Assembly (NCBI RefSeq): GCF_021018895.1
Contig: NC_079371.1
Span: 15,494,001 to 15,558,000 of the forward strand
Source: Seriola aureovittata
Taxonomy: Eukaryota > Chordata > Actinopteri > Carangiformes > Carangidae
Direction: 5' to 3'
DNA length: 64,000 nt
Of the stretch, positions 11,808 through 25,025 are shown piece after piece. Under the pieces are notes generated by a model that did not search any database, had not been told where the DNA came from, and saw nothing but the letters and a program-made list of their open reading frames with translations. Positions within the stretch are counted from its first letter, which is position 1, and every line of letters begins with the position of its first letter. The translations under genes and the position numbers were made by a program.

Positions 11808-14186
11808 CTTTTCTTTATTAGGTAATGTCTGAGTCCTAGTAAAAGTGTCTCCTCCGTTAATACTGATCAACTCCGCATCTACAGGTGGAAACGGTGTAGG
11901 GAAAACCACTACGTCACTCTTGAGCGTGTCTGAGCTGAAACAGACGTCATACTGCTGAGTAGCTTTAGAGTAAGACCAGCTCCCGTCAGGATGGGTGGTG
12001 ATCATTGGGGCGCTGTACCTGCTGAAACTGCTGTCTGTCCTGTGGCATTTGACTGCTATTAAACTGATGAGGCTCAGCAGAAAAACCACTGAAACTGACA
12101 CAATGGCGATCAGCAGATACAGGTTTAAATCTGAGAAGCTCTCCTCCTTTATGGGCACATGTCGGAACTGAGTCTGTATGTCAGCTGTGCTTTCAACCAC
12201 CACCACCTCAATAGACACAGTAGCTGACAGGGAGGGTTCTCCGTTATCAGAAACCAACACCACCAAGGGGTGAGTTTTCAGGTCATTGTCACTCATTCTC
12301 CTCTTAGTCCTGATTTCCCCGGTGCTGGTTCCAATCCTGAAGAGGTTGTTTCCTTTGGGCTCAGAGAGGTGATAAGAAAGCAGCGCATTGTATCCAGAGT
12401 CTGCGTCTACAGCCCTGATCTTTGCCACAAAGTATCCTGCTTCAGCAGAGTAGGGGATGCTCTCACTGTTAACGGAGCCGTGCTCAGAATAGGGCGCGAG
12501 AACTGCAGGACTGTTGTCATTCTCATCCAGGATAAAAATGTTGACAGTCAGATTACTGCTTAAAGAAGGAACACCAGAGTCTGTGGCCTGAACTTTAAAC
12601 TGAAATGTTTTTATCTCCTCGAAGTTAAAGACCTGCAGGCTGACTATATCTCCTGTCTCTGAGTTGATGTTTACAACAGATGAAAGTGGAATATTCTTTG
12701 CAGTGCTATCTAACAATGTGTAAGTCATCTTTGCATTACTGTCCAAATCAGGATCAAAAGCATTTATTGTGTAAATAACGGAGCCTGTTGCACTATTTTC
12801 TTTCACATAAACATTAATCACAGGCTCCATGAAACGAGGTGCGTTATCATTGACATCAGAAACATGAACAGTAATGACCCTGATGCTGGACAGAGGCGGA
12901 CTCCCTTCATCTGTGGCTGTAATGGTAACATTGTAAAGAGAAGTGTTTTCTCTGTCCAGTGGTCCATCTACTACTAATGAATAATCATTTTTGTAGTTGG
13001 ACTTCAGTTTAAAGGGAACAGACCCATCTACCTTACAGTTAGCTGCACCATTGCTTCCTCCATCTTTATCACTCACTGTAACTAAAGCAACTATTGTCCC
13101 ACGTTCTGCATCTTCTTTTACAGGGGTCATCAGTGACGTCACTGATATTTCTGGGGCATTGTCATTCACATCAATTATCTCTATTAATAGTTTAGCATGT
13201 GCACTACGAGGAACAGGGCCTTGGTCCATTGCTTGAACCCTAACTTCATAAGCAGGCATCTCTTCATAATCTAGTGTTCCCTTCACAGTAATTTCTCCAG
13301 TTTCTGAATTCAGATCAAAAATATTTGATGGATCAATATTACCTCGTTTGATAAAGGAATACAGGATCTTACTGTTCATGCCCTCGTCTAAATCTGTTGC
13401 ATTTAGCTTCATTACAAGTGTAGCAGGAGTTGCATTTTCTTTGGCACGCACCTTGTAAAGAGACTTACTGAAAGTGGGTGTGTTGTCATTCACATCGATA
13501 ACATTAACAGTTAACTGCAAAGTCCCTGATCTAGGCGGTTTACCTCCATCTACAGCGGTCAGGAGAAGTTTAATTACTGGCTGTTTCTCTCGATCTAACG
13601 CTTTGTGCACCACCAACTCAGCAGACACATCGTGCTCTCCACCGCTCTGCACATCGAGCGAGAAATGTTCATTTTGGCTCAGCTTGTAGGTCATTACTGT
13701 GTTACTGCCTATGTCTGCATCCACTGCTACTGGGAGAAGATATCTCTCTCCTGGTGAAACTGATTCTGATATGTTAAATACATGCGATTGTTCAATGAAA
13801 GAAGGCGAGTTGTCATTTATATCAAGAATATTGACTTCTATGCGGTGTACACTCATTGGATTATTTAAAGCAGCTTGTATTTTGATGGAGCATTTTACCA
13901 CATGCGGGCAAAGCTCTTCTCTGTCCATTCTCTCGTCAACAAAAAGGTTTCCGCTCCGCAAATTCACGTCAAAATATGTCTTACTGTAACTCGAAACAAC
14001 ACGCAGATCTCTGGTTTCTAGATCCTGTACGTTGATGTTTAAATCCTTTGCGAGATTCCCCACTACGGTGCCTTTGTTCACCTCCTCGGAAATGGAGTAA
14101 GACAACTGCGAAGCAGACCAGTCACAAAGACAAAGCAGTGCAATAATATGAATCCAGCCATATCCCTTTTGTCGTCGCACATACAT
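11808..14186 (-). CDS. pcdha: Protocadherin alpha-like variable exon E4
   Basis: This exon encodes 793 residues: signal peptide ([27 protein letters not shown]), six EC repeats, transmembrane helix (about 689-712) and tail ending LPNKEK. The donor is AAAG/GTGAGT, phase 0. The EC1 loop is CPHVVKC. The next in-frame ATG upstream lies inside the promoter element, so this start is secure. From EC3 to EC5 the protein is almost the same as E5 and E6, so those three should differ in recognition mainly through EC1-EC2. The EC3/EC4 linker contains an 18-bp perfect palindrome around TGACGTCA (13129-13146). Confidence 0.92.
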
Positions 14187-14351
14187 CGTTGATGCAACAA
14201 AAGAAATAAACGCAACAGATCCTTCATCCAAAGTGTAGGTCTTTGTGTCTAAAGCTGTATTGTTCTGATTTAGCGCTTTCCCTTCTCCTCTCAACACCAC
14301 CGAGTGTCTAAAGTACAGTGGCCGATGACGATTGTTTCCGATGCGTGCAAA

Positions 14352-14412
14352 GAGGAGGAGTTTTAGATACACAGAAACAGTCAAACCCATGGTCTCCAGC
14401 GACATCATGTGG
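14352..14412 (-). promoter_or_regulatory. E4 promoter: CSE-like element plus GAGGAGGAG box
   Basis: The minus-strand core at 14388-14412 contains CATGATGTCGCTGGAGACC, which I take as the best copy of the CGCT class; E6 carries the same core. GAGGAGGAG (plus reading) is at 14352-14360. Confidence 0.8.
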
Positions 14413-14847
14413 TCAACATTTGATAAATGCTCATTAAAACTTCCTCAAGTAATTTGCAATATTATTCTAAATACAGTGAACCCTTTTAAGTTGATTTGGA
14501 TCTAAATTTGCGATAGAGTAATTTAAATTAATTATGGATACATTTTTAAACGCAAACTTAAAGTATTTAAACATATTATTCAATGTGCAACAATCTTCCA
14601 GTGATGGATATTTCAATAGACTTAAGAACTGGTGGGAAGTCCAAATGATGTAGTGTAAGCTATATGGTCTAAAAAAAGACAAAAAGCGAAACAAAATGGT
14701 AATGAATTTACCCTAGCATTCAAATGTATCACTTTTAACGTTATATAAATAACTATTGCTAATAATGATAAAAGGAATTAAATAAGATAAATAGGGTTTC
14801 AACAAAACAAAAAACAAACGGTGTACAAACCAAATTTGAATGCCTTT

Positions 14848-14868
14848 TTTCACTCCCATGGAGAGCGC
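14848..14868 (+). promoter_or_regulatory. Degenerate NRSE-like site (first of two) downstream of E5
   Basis: The right half is good (CCATGGAGAGCGC) but the left half reads TTTCACTCC instead of TTCAGCACC. It is 95 bases before a second, complementary partial site. It may be a decayed duplicate. Confidence 0.4.
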
Positions 14869-14963
14869 AATTTAATCATATCTTGTTAAAATACTTGAGA
14901 GATGTTTTTAGAAAATGTAAATATGATGTTTCAGAGCAGATCATCAAAACCGAGGGCTGCAAG

Positions 14964-14984
14964 TTCAGCACCATGGTGAGCTCT
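14964..14984 (+). promoter_or_regulatory. Degenerate NRSE-like site (second of two) downstream of E5
   Basis: The left half is perfect (TTCAGCACCATGG) but the right half reads TGAGCTC instead of ACAGCGC. It lies 569 bases beyond the E5 donor. The rest of the gap 14413-15552 is AT-rich; short open frames there look like chance. Confidence 0.5.
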
Positions 14985-15552
14985 GTCGCAATACAAGTTT
15001 TGAATTGTTTGGTTAAGTTAACTGACATGGTGCAGAGCCTAAGAATCTTAAACGATGTTTTCCTTTACCTTGCCACATTGTCAACTCATGACAGAAATAA
15101 ACTATTTTGCTCTTTCAACATTAACTGGACCAAGATGTTATATACATTTGTGGCCTGAAATACATTTTTAGTGTGGGGTGCTTTAACTGAGATATGAAAC
15201 TTATAGCCCAGATAAGAGTAAAGTATTTGGCAAACATTCTGACAAGCCTACGAGTTATTTTTCAACAAGAAGCTTGATTTGAATGAGCACAAGTAATTTA
15301 CATAATTACTTTTATAAAGTGTGGTCGTGGGAAAACTTAACTTTGTTTTGTTATCAGCGATTGATATATGAGCAATTTGTTCTTTTGCCTTGCTGTTACA
15401 TGTATAGATTTTACGTTCATGCACGCCTGCATAAAATATCATATTAAAGGAGGTGGTCTTCCCAAGCAGTCAGTGAAAGCAATTACATTTCAGTTAACTA
15501 GTCTTAATCCAAATTTCATAATTCAAGAATTCGCAAGTAAAGTAAAACCTAC

Positions 15553-17931
15553 CTTCTCTTTGCTGGGTAAAGTCTGAGTTCTGGTAAAAGTGTCTCCTTC
15601 GTTAATACTGATCAGCTCCGCATCTACAGGCGGAAACGGTGCGGGGAAAACCACTACGTCACTCTTAAGCGTGTCCGAGCTGAAACAGACGTCATACTGC
15701 TGAGTAGCTTTAGAGTAAGACCAGCTGCCGTCAGGATGGGTGGTGATCATTGGGGCGCTGTACCTGCTGAAACTGCCTTCTGTCCTGTGGCACTTGACAG
15801 CTATTAAACTGATGAGACTGAGCAGAAAAATCACTGAAACTGACACAATGGCGATCAGCAGATACAGGTTTAAATCAGAGAAGCTGTCCTCCTTAATGGG
15901 CACATGTCTGAACTGAGTCTGGACGTCAGCTGTTCTTTCAACCACCACCACCTCAATAGACACAGTAGCTGACAGGGAGGGTTCTCCATTATCAGAAACC
16001 AACACAACCAGGGGGTGAGCTTTCACGTCATTGTCACTCATTCTCCTCTTAGTCCTGATTTCTCCAGTGCTGGTTCCGATCCGAAAGAGGTTGTTTCCTT
16101 TGGGCTCAGAGAGGTGATAAGAAAGCAGTGCATTGTATCCAGAGTCTGCGTCTACAGCCCTGATCTTTGCCACAAAGTATCCCGCTTCAGCAGAGTAGGG
16201 GATGCTCTCACTGTTAACGGAGCCGTGCTCAGAATATGGAGAAAGGATCGCGGGACTGTTGTCATTCTCATCCAGGATAAAAACGTTCACAGTCACGTTG
16301 CTGCTGAGCGGAGGAACACCAGAGTCTGTGGCCTGAACTTTAAACTGAAATGTTTTTAACTCCTCGTAGTTAAAGGCCTGCAGGCTGACTATATCTCCTG
16401 TCTCTCTGTTAATGTTTACAACAGATGAAATTGGAATATTCTTTGGAGAGCTATCTAACGATGTGTAAGTCATCTTTGCATTACTGTCCAGATCAGGATC
16501 AGAAGCATTAATTGTATAAATAACGGAGCCTGCTGGACTGTTTTCTTTCACATAAACATTAATCACAGGCTCCATGAAACAAGGTGCGTTATCATTGACA
16601 TCAGAAACATGAACAGTAATGACCCTGATGCTGGACAGAGGCGGACTCCCTTCATCTGTGGCTGTAATGGTAACATTGTAAAGAGAAGTGTTTTCTCTGT
16701 CCAGTGGTCCATCTACTACTAATGAATAATCATTTTTGTAGTTGGACTTCAGTTTAAAGGGAACAGACCCATCTACCTTACAGTTAGCTGCACCATTGCT
16801 TCCTCCATCTTTATCACTCACTGTAACTAAAGCAACTATTGTACCCAGTTCTGCATCTTCTTTTACAGGGGTCATCAGTGACGTCACTGATATTTCTGGG
16901 GCATTGTCATTCACATCGATTATCCCTATTAATAGTTTCGCATGTGCACTACGAGGAGACGTGCCTTGATCCATTGCTTGAACTCTAACTTCATAAGCAG
17001 GCGTCTCTTCATAATCTAATGTTCCCCTCACAGTAATTTCTCCAGTTTCTGAATTTAGATCAAAAATATTTGATGGATCAATATTACCTCGTTTGATAAA
17101 GGAATATAGGATCTTACCGTTTATACCCTCGTCTAAATCTGTTGCATTTAACTTCATTACAAGTGTACCAGGAGTTGCATTTTCTTTGACACGCACCTTG
17201 TAAAGAGACTTACTGAAAGTGGGTATGTTATCATTGACATCGATTACATTTACCATTATTTGTAACGAACCTGATCTAGGCGGTTTGCCGCCGTCTACAG
17301 CTGTTAATACAAGTGTGATCACCGACTGTTTCTCTCGATCTAAAGCTTTGTGCAGCACTAACTCAGCAGACACCCCGTGCTCTCCTCCGCTCTGCACATC
17401 GAGCGAGAAATGTTCATTTTGGCTCAGCTTGTAGGTCTTTACTGTGTTACTGCCTATGTCTGCATCCACTGCTACTGGGAGAAAATATCGCTCTCCAGCT
17501 AAGGATGATTCAGAAATGTTCAGAGAATAAGTTTTTTCAATAAAAACGGGCGAATTGTCGTTTATATCTAAAACACTAACCTCTATGCGTTGTGCAGTCA
17601 TTGGATTGTTTAAAACAGCCTGTATTTTTAAAAAGCATTTTACCACATTTGGACAAAGCTCCTCTCTGTCTATTCTCTCGTCAACAAAGATGTTCCCGGT
17701 CCGCGAATTCACGTCAAAATATTTCTTGCTGTAACTCGAAACAATACGCAGATCTCTGGTTTCGAGATCCTGTACATTGAGGTTTAAATCCTTTGCGATA
17801 TTCCCCACTACGGTGCCTTTGTTCACCTCCTCGGAAATGGAGTAAGATAACTGCGAAGCAGACAAGTCACAAAGACAAAGAAACAAAATAATGTGAATCC
17901 AGATGTGTTCCTTTTCTCTTCGAATATACAT
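15553..17931 (-). CDS. pcdha: Protocadherin alpha-like variable exon E5
   Basis: This exon encodes 793 residues: signal peptide ([27 protein letters not shown]), six EC repeats, transmembrane helix (about 689-712) and tail ending LPSKEK. The donor is GAAG/GTAGGT, phase 0, a weaker donor than most here. The EC1 loop is CPNVVKC. EC3-EC5 are nearly identical to E4 and E6, and the start aligns with that of E4. TGACGTCA is at 16879-16886. Confidence 0.92.
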
Positions 17932-18087
17932 TGTCGATGCAAGAAAAGAACCAAGGTGATCATTTATCCTGAGCCTGATATTTCCATCCAGTACAATATT
18001 GCTGTGGTGTAACTCCTGCTCTTCTTTTCACGGAACCTTCTGCGGGTGTACTAATGGCTGATGACGATTTCTCTTTTCCCATGCAAA

Positions 18088-18148
18088 GAGGAGGAGTTTT
18101 GGACGTACAAACACATTCATGTCTGTGGTCTCCTGCGACCTCATGTGG
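18088..18148 (-). promoter_or_regulatory. E5 promoter: CSE-like element plus GAGGAGGAG box
   Basis: The minus-strand core at 18124-18148 contains CATGAGGTCGCAGGAGACC. The CGCT core is changed to CGCA, the only such case here. GAGGAGGAG (plus reading) is at 18088-18096. Confidence 0.72.
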
Positions 18149-18467
18149 CGAATCATAGCTAAGCAAATACACCCTAGTGTGTACAACATTATGATTAACA
18201 TTGATAATTAAATTTACAATTTTAATATCTAGCGTGACAGCCCAGTGCAAATGAAAAAGCTCAATATTGTAATGGATTAATGAGTTATTAAACCAATAAT
18301 ATGTAAGTACAGGTAATGCAACACGCCCAGAAACAACATTACTTTGAATTAAGTTCCACAATGTAATGGCCATACTTCACATGTCCTATATATAGAATGA
18401 ATCATGAGTTAAAGAAAGGAGATTTTCACAGAGGATGGTAAAGACGCCACACACCGTTAACACAAAT

Positions 18468-18488
18468 TCTAGCACCACGGACAGCGCA
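18468..18488 (+). promoter_or_regulatory. NRSE/RE1-like site (first of two) downstream of E6
   Basis: TCTAGCACCACGGACAGCGC differs from the REST consensus only near its left end. It lies about 200 bases from a second site in the same gap. Confidence 0.78.
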
Positions 18489-18670
18489 TTTTCACGAGAA
18501 ATAGTTTCAGAAGGCACTGCAGATCACAACAGAGTGATACCAGCTACATAGACCCAAGGTTTCAAGCAGCAGCACTAATACTATCGCTGTTTCAATTCAG
18601 AAAAAGAACAGTTTAAATAATTTTAATCATCAATGAAATACTTTCAACAGAATAATACACAAAGACGGAG

Positions 18671-18691
18671 TTCAGCACCACGGAGATCGCT
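18671..18691 (+). promoter_or_regulatory. NRSE/RE1-like site (second of two) downstream of E6
   Basis: TTCAGCACCACGGAGATCGC has a perfect left half and a right half carrying AGATCGC for ACAGCGC. It lies 433 bases beyond the E6 donor. The rest of 18149-19123 shows nothing else. Confidence 0.65.
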
Positions 18692-19123
18692 ATCAAAATA
18701 CTGGCTTTAAACAAGTTCGGTCATCCCAGTATGACACAGCTATTTACTTAAACGTGCATGAAACTTGGGATCTCGGCACAGACCGCTTTAAGTTATAAAA
18801 CACGCGGCATCAACATCATCCTGAAAGGGTTAGAAATTACATTACAACTTGTTTGGCGTGATACTGGGTTGCAACATACACTAGCCTTAAAGTAGAGTCT
18901 GACTTTCATGGAAATTTATATTGGTTACTGTAACAAGCTTAATACACTGGGAATCAGCGAAAGTATTTTGTTACCTCGTCTATATTTACAGAATGATCTA
19001 CATATGCAAGTCTTTTTATGATTTAGTGTTGTATATCTTGAAGCTAATAAGCAATCAGGAAATGGCATTCTGTTTCATGACAGTATTGTTAAGTTTTACA
19101 AGCACTCAGCAGAAATAGCCTAC

Positions 19124-21493
19124 CTTGTCTTTGTTGGGTAAAGTCTGCGTTCTGGTAAAAGTGTCTCCTCCATTAATACTGATCAGCTCTGCATCTACAG
19201 GCGGAAACGGTGCGGGGAAAACCACTACGTCACTCTTGAGCGTGTCTGAGCTGAAACAGACGTCATACTGCTGAGTAGCTTTAGAGTAAGACCAGCTGCC
19301 GTCAGGGTGGGTGGTGATCATTGGGGCACTGTACCTGCTGAAACTGCTGTCTGTCCTGTGACATTTGACAGCTATTAAACTGATGAGGCTCAGCAGAAAA
19401 ATCACTGACACCGACACAATAGCGATCAGCAGATACAGGTTTAAATCTGAGAAGCTCTCCTCCTTTATGGGCACATGTCTGAACTGAGTCTGTATGTCAG
19501 CTGTGCTTTCAACAACCACCACCTCAATAGACACAGTAGCTGACAGGGAGGGTTCTCCGTTATCAGAAACCAAGACCACCAAGGGGTGAGTTTTCACGTC
19601 ATTGTCACTCATTCTCCTCTTAGTCCTGATTTCCCCAGTGCTAGTTCCGATCCTGAAGAGGTTGTTTCCTTTGGGCTCAGAGAGGTGATAAGAAAGCAGT
19701 GCATTGTATCCAGAGTCTGCGTCTACAGCCCTGATCTTTGTCACAAAGTATCCCGCTTCAGCAGAGTAGGGAATGCTCTCACTGTTAATGGAGCCGTGCT
19801 CAGAATAGGGCAAAAGAATCGTGGGACTGTTGTCATTCTCATCCAGGATAAAAACATTCACAGTCACGTTGCTGCTGAGCGGAGGAACACCAGAGTCTGT
19901 GGCCTGAACTTTAAAGAGAAAAGTTTGTAACTCCTCGAAATTAAAGGCCTGCAGGCTGACGATATCTCCTGTTTCTCTGTTAATGTTTACAACAGATGAA
20001 ATTGGAATATTTTTTGTAGAACTGTCTAACAATGTGTAAGTCAACTTTCCATTACTGTCCAAATCAGGATCAAAAGCATTAATTGTATAAATAACGGAGC
20101 CTACTGGACTGTTTTCTTTCACATAAACATTAATCACAGGCTCCATGAAACAAGGTGCGTTATCATTGACATCAGAAACATGAACAGTAATGACCCTGAT
20201 GCTGGACAGAGGCGGACTCCCTTCATCTGTGGCTGTAATGGTAACATTGTAAAGAGAAGTGCTTTCTCTGTCCAGTGGTCCATCTACTACTAATGAATAA
20301 TCATTTTTGTAGTTAGACTTCAGTTTAAAGGGAACAGACCCATCTACCTTACAGTTAGCTGCACCATTGCTTCCTCCATCTTTATCACTCACTGTAACTA
20401 AAGCAACTATTGTCCCACGTTCTGCATCTTCTTTTACAGGGGTCATCAGTGACGTCACTGATATTTCTGGGGCATTGTCATTCACATCAATTATCTCTAT
20501 TAATAGTTTAACATGTGCACTACGAGGAACAGGGCCTTGATCCATTGCTTGAACCCTAACTTCATACGCAGGCGTCTCTTCATAATCTAATGTTCCCTTC
20601 ACAGTAATTTCTCCAGTTTCTGAATTTAGATCAAAAATAATTGATGGATCAATGTTTCCCCGTTTGATCAAAGAATATAAGATCTTACTGTTCATGCCCT
20701 CGTCTAAATCTGTTGCATTTAGTTTCATTACCGCTGTACCTTGTGCAGCATTTTCACCCACACGCACTTTATATAGGGATTTGCTAAAAATTGGTGCATT
20801 ATCATTGGCATCAATTACATTTACATGTATCTCCAGTGAACCCGATCTAGGCGGTTTACCTCCATCTACAGCGGTCAGGAGAAGTTTAATTACTGTCTGT
20901 TTCTCTCGATCTAAAGCTTTGTGCAGCACTAACTCAGCAGACACACCGTGCTCTCCACCGCTCTGCACATCGAGCACGAAATGTTCATTTTGGCTCAGCT
21001 TGTAGGTCTTTACTGTGTTGCTGCCTATATCTGCATCCACTGCTACTGGGAGAAGATATCTCTCTCCTGGTGACAGTGATTCTGAGATGTTTAACCAATA
21101 GGAGCGTTCAATGAATTCTGGCGATTTATCATTTATATCTAAAACACTGATCTCAATGCGGTGTACATCCATTGGATTACTCAAAACAGCTTGTATTCTT
21201 AGGGAGCACTGCGCCGAGTTCGGACAAAGCTCCTCTCTGTCTACTCTGTCGTTAACTAAGAGATTTCCGCTCCGCAAATTCACATCAAAATATTTCTTAC
21301 TGTAACTCGAAACAATACTCAGATCTCTGGTTTCTAGTTCATGTACGTTGACGTTTAAATCCTTTGCGAGATTTCCCACTATGGTGCCTTTGTTCACCTC
21401 CTCGGAAATGGAGTAAGACAACTGCGAAGCAGACCAGTCACAAAGACAAAGCAGTGTAACAATATGAATCCAGACATATCCCTCGTTTCCCAT
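19124..21493 (-). CDS. pcdha: Protocadherin alpha-like variable exon E6
   Basis: This exon encodes 790 residues: signal peptide ([24 protein letters not shown]), six EC repeats, transmembrane helix (about 686-709) and tail ending LPNKDK. The donor is CAAG/GTAGGC, phase 0. The EC1 loop is CPNSAQC. The EC1/EC2 calcium linker reads DINDK instead of DINDN (Lys codon at 21125-21127), and the EC2/EC3 linker reads DANDN. EC3-EC5 match E4 and E5 closely. TGACGTCA is at 20450-20457. Confidence 0.92.
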
Positions 21494-21661
21494 CCTTTTA
21501 CAATGAATGTTGAATCCACGCTAATCATGTATTTCCAGATTATATATATTCATCCGTCATAAACAGGAGCATCCAGCGGCAGCAACAGCTCCTCTCGCCA
21601 CAGTGTAATCCCAGTCTCTCTCTAAACTGATGGTTAGTGACGGTTTCCGATTTCCCGTGTA

Positions 21662-21721
21662 GGGAGGAGTTTTACACATCCTCTAACAAATATATCTGTG
21701 GTCTCCAGCGACATCATGTGG
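21662..21721 (-). promoter_or_regulatory. E6 promoter: CSE-like element plus GGGAGGAG box
   Basis: The minus-strand core at 21697-21721 contains CATGATGTCGCTGGAGACC, the same CGCT-class core as E4. GGGAGGAG (plus reading) is at 21662-21669. Confidence 0.8.
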
Positions 21722-22096
21722 TAAATGATACACAAGTTAATATGAATGAATTGGCTTCTATGTATTAAACCAATTCGGTTATTTGTGAGACCTATATATC
21801 ATTTCATATCAGATTTTAAACCTGTAATCATGGACGTTTTCAAAATAAAATCTGAAACCTTTGAAGGTTGCAATAAAGCCCCAGTGATGCACAGTTAATT
21901 GTATTTTAGGGGATTTCAGTCCATGAGACCTGGTAGTCAGGGTTTAATTCTTACATAAAATAATAAATAATTTAATTAATAGTCAATCAACTAATCCCCC
22001 CAAAAATATAAACAGTTTTAGCGGTTTTCACCTATATTAGGTTAACAACAGAAACAGCCAGAAATCTCACAAAAGCCAAATGTTGCACAGACTCGC

Positions 22097-22117
22097 TTCA
22101 GCACCAAGGAGAGCGCT
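22097..22117 (+). promoter_or_regulatory. NRSE/RE1-like site downstream of E7
   Basis: TTCAGCACCAAGGAGAGCGC is a strong REST motif with two changes. It lies 302 bases beyond the E7 donor. The remainder of 21722-22418 is AT-rich and featureless. Confidence 0.8.
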
Positions 22118-22418
22118 GAACAGACCAGGTGACATTATCAAATGATCCTTTCAACTACTGCCATCTCAGGATCTTAAAACATGCTCTGTCAGGTGTTGAA
22201 AATTGGTAGCTGAATTCTATAACTGATGCAAATTTCTGTTAGTTATCATTTAAAGTACAGTACGTATGTGAACACTGAACCTCGTTAGCACTTTAAGAGG
22301 TGTTTTGTTTCCAAGTCCATTTGACTTGTATATGCACAATTAGCCTACACTAAACACCAGAATGTGTGAATCGTGGTAATTGTAAAGAAAAATAAAATGA
22401 CAAGTAAAGAACACATAC

Positions 22419-24794
22419 CTTGTCTTTATTAGGTAACGTCTGAGTCCTAGTAAAAGTGTCTCCTTCATTAATACTGATCAGCTCCGCATCTACAGGCGGA
22501 AATGCTGCAGGGAAAACCACTACGTCACTCTTGAGCGTGTCCGAGCTGAAACAGACGTCATACTGCTGAGTAGCTTTAGAGTAAGACCAGCTCCCGTCAG
22601 GGTGGGTGGTGATCATTGGGGCGCTGTACCTGCTGAAACTGCCGTCTGTCCTGTGGCATTTGACAGCTATTAAACTGATTAGACTCAGCAGAAAAATCAC
22701 TGACACCGACACAATGGCGATCAGCAGATACAGGTTTAAATCAGAGAAGCTGTCCTCCTTTATGGGCACATGTCTGAACTGAGTCTGGATGTCAGCTGTG
22801 CTTTCCACCACCACCACCTCAATAGACACAGTAGCTGACAGAGAGGGTTCTCCGTTATCAGAAACCAAGACCACCAAGGGGTGAGTTTTCAGGTCATTGT
22901 CACTCATTCTCCTTTTTGTTCTGATTTCTCCGGTGCTGGTTCCGATCCTGAAGAGGTTGTTTCCTTTGGGCTCAGAGAGGTGATAAGAAAGCAGTGCATT
23001 GTATCCAGAGTCTGCGTCTACAGCCCTGATCTTTGCCACAAAGTATCCCGCTTCAGCAGAGTAGGGGATGCTCTCACTGTTAACGGAGCCGTGCTCAGAA
23101 TAGGGCGCGAGAATTGTTGGATTATTGTCATTCTCATCCATGATGAAAACGTTCACAGTCACGTTGCTGCTGAGCGGAGGAACACCAGAGTCTGTGGCCT
23201 GAACTTTAAACTGAAAAGTTTTTATCTCCTCGTAATTAAAAGACTGCAGACTGACTATATCTCCTGTCTCCGAGTTGATGTTGACCACTGTTGAAATTGG
23301 AAAAACTTTCGGATAAGTATCCATTAATGAATAAGTCAGTTTAGCATTTTCATTTTCATCTGCATCCTCTGCAGTTGTTTTTGTGATAATGTCTCCTACT
23401 TTACTATTCTCTTTCACGTAAATATTAACATTTGCTTCTGGGAAACGGGGCGCATTGTCATTAATATCAGAGATTCGCACAGTGATTACAGCAGTGCTGG
23501 AAAGAGGTGGGCTGCCCTCATCAATAGCAGAAATTGTTACATTGTACAGTGATACAATTTCTCTGTCAAGGAGACCGTCAACTATCAAGGAGTAATAGTT
23601 TTTGTAATTTGATGTCAATTTGAAAGGGGCTGAATGTTTAACTTTACAAGTGGTGTGGCCATTTAGCCCTCCATCTTTGTCAATCACAGTCACCAATGCA
23701 ACGACTGTCCCAATTTCAGCACTTTCTTTTATTGGACTCATTATTGAAGTTATAGAGATTCCTGGTGCGTTGTCGTTGACATCGACAACCTCTACCAGCA
23801 CTTTAGAATAGCCACTGCGAGGGGAAGCGCCTTGGTCTGTTACTCGTACGCGTAATTCGTATGCATTAATTTCCTCGTAGTCCAAATGAGCATTCACAAT
23901 CAATACACCACTTTCTGGTTTAACAATGAATGTTTCAGGAGAATCCACATTTCCTCTTTTCATTAAGTAATATCTGATGTCCGAATGCAGACCTTCGTCT
24001 AAATCGGTTGCATTTAGTTTCAATATTGTTGTACCTACAGGTACATTTTCGCTGACACTTACTTTATAAAGCGGCTTGCTAAAGAAAGGCGTGTTATCAT
24101 TAACATCTATCACATTCACAAGGATCTGCATAGTGCCTGATCTTGCAGGTTTTCCTCCGTCTACGGCAGTTAATGTTAGTTTAATAATGGGTTGTTTCTC
24201 TCGGTCTAAAGCTTTCTGCAGCACTAACTCAGCAGACATACTGTCCCCTCCACTACTCACATCTATGGAGAAATACTCGTTTAGACTCAACTTGTAGGTT
24301 TTCACAGAGTTACCGCCAGTGTCTGCATCTTGAGCTATTGGGAGCGGATACCTCTCTCCCGTTGAAGAAGACTCTGAGATATTAAACACATGGATTTGCT
24401 CGAGAAATGATGGTGCATTATCATTGATGTCAAGAACGCTGACCTCAATGCGATAAATATTCATAGGATTGCTCAACAGTCCCTCTATATTTAAAGAACA
24501 CTTCGGTAAATTCGGGCAAAGGTCTTCACGGTCTATCCTTTCACGAACAAACAAAGCTCCCGTTCTTAAATTAGCCTCGAAATATGTCTTACTGTATGCC
24601 GATACAATCCTAAATCCTCGTTCCTCCAGTTGCTGTGTATGAATGTTTAAATCCTTAGCGAGATTCCCCACCACTGTGCCTTTTTCCACCTCCTCGGAAA
24701 CGGAGTAGGAAATCTGAGCTGCAGACCAGTCAGATAAACAAAGAATAATGGCGCATAACATCCACTCAGCCTCTCTATACTGTTGACGACACAT
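22419..24794 (-). CDS. pcdha: Protocadherin alpha-like variable exon E7
   Basis: This exon encodes 792 residues: signal peptide (MCRQQYREAEWMLCAIILCLSDWSAAQ), six EC repeats, transmembrane helix (about 688-711) and tail ending LPNKDK. The donor is CAAG/GTATGT, phase 0. The EC1 loop is CPNLPKC. EC2-EC5 are more distinct from the neighbours than in E4-E6, while the EC6-tail block is the common one except for FPAAFPP in the tail, where FPAPFPP is usual. Confidence 0.92.
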
Positions 24795-24960
24795 CCTTTT
24801 GTTTGGATAAAGAATTCGGGCAAAAAAACGTCATTCATCTACAAAACGGCAAAAAGGACGGCTAATCTCTCTTTTATGTAGGAACCATCTTTCAAGACGA
24901 AGCGGTTTACTATCCCAGCCCCTATGAAACGTACAGACTGTTTCTTGTTTCACTGACAGT

Positions 24961-25025
24961 GGAGGAGGAGTTTTTACGTCAACAGTTAACACAGTTGAAT
25001 GTATGGTCTCGAGCGACATCTTGCG
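24961..25025 (-). promoter_or_regulatory. E7 promoter: CSE-like element plus GGAGGAGGAG box
   Basis: The minus-strand core at 25002-25025 contains AGATGTCGCTCGAGACCAT, CGCT-class, with CG also in the CTCGAG step. The box GGAGGAGGAG (plus reading) is at 24961-24970. Confidence 0.78.

Noticed and set aside
14883..15158. A 91-codon plus-strand open frame in the E4-E5 gap
   Set aside because: It contains a degenerate NRSE in an AT-rich intron and has no motif or splice support.
17960..18373. A 137-codon minus-strand open frame upstream of E5
   Set aside because: It runs across the E5 promoter core and purine box and shows no family resemblance.
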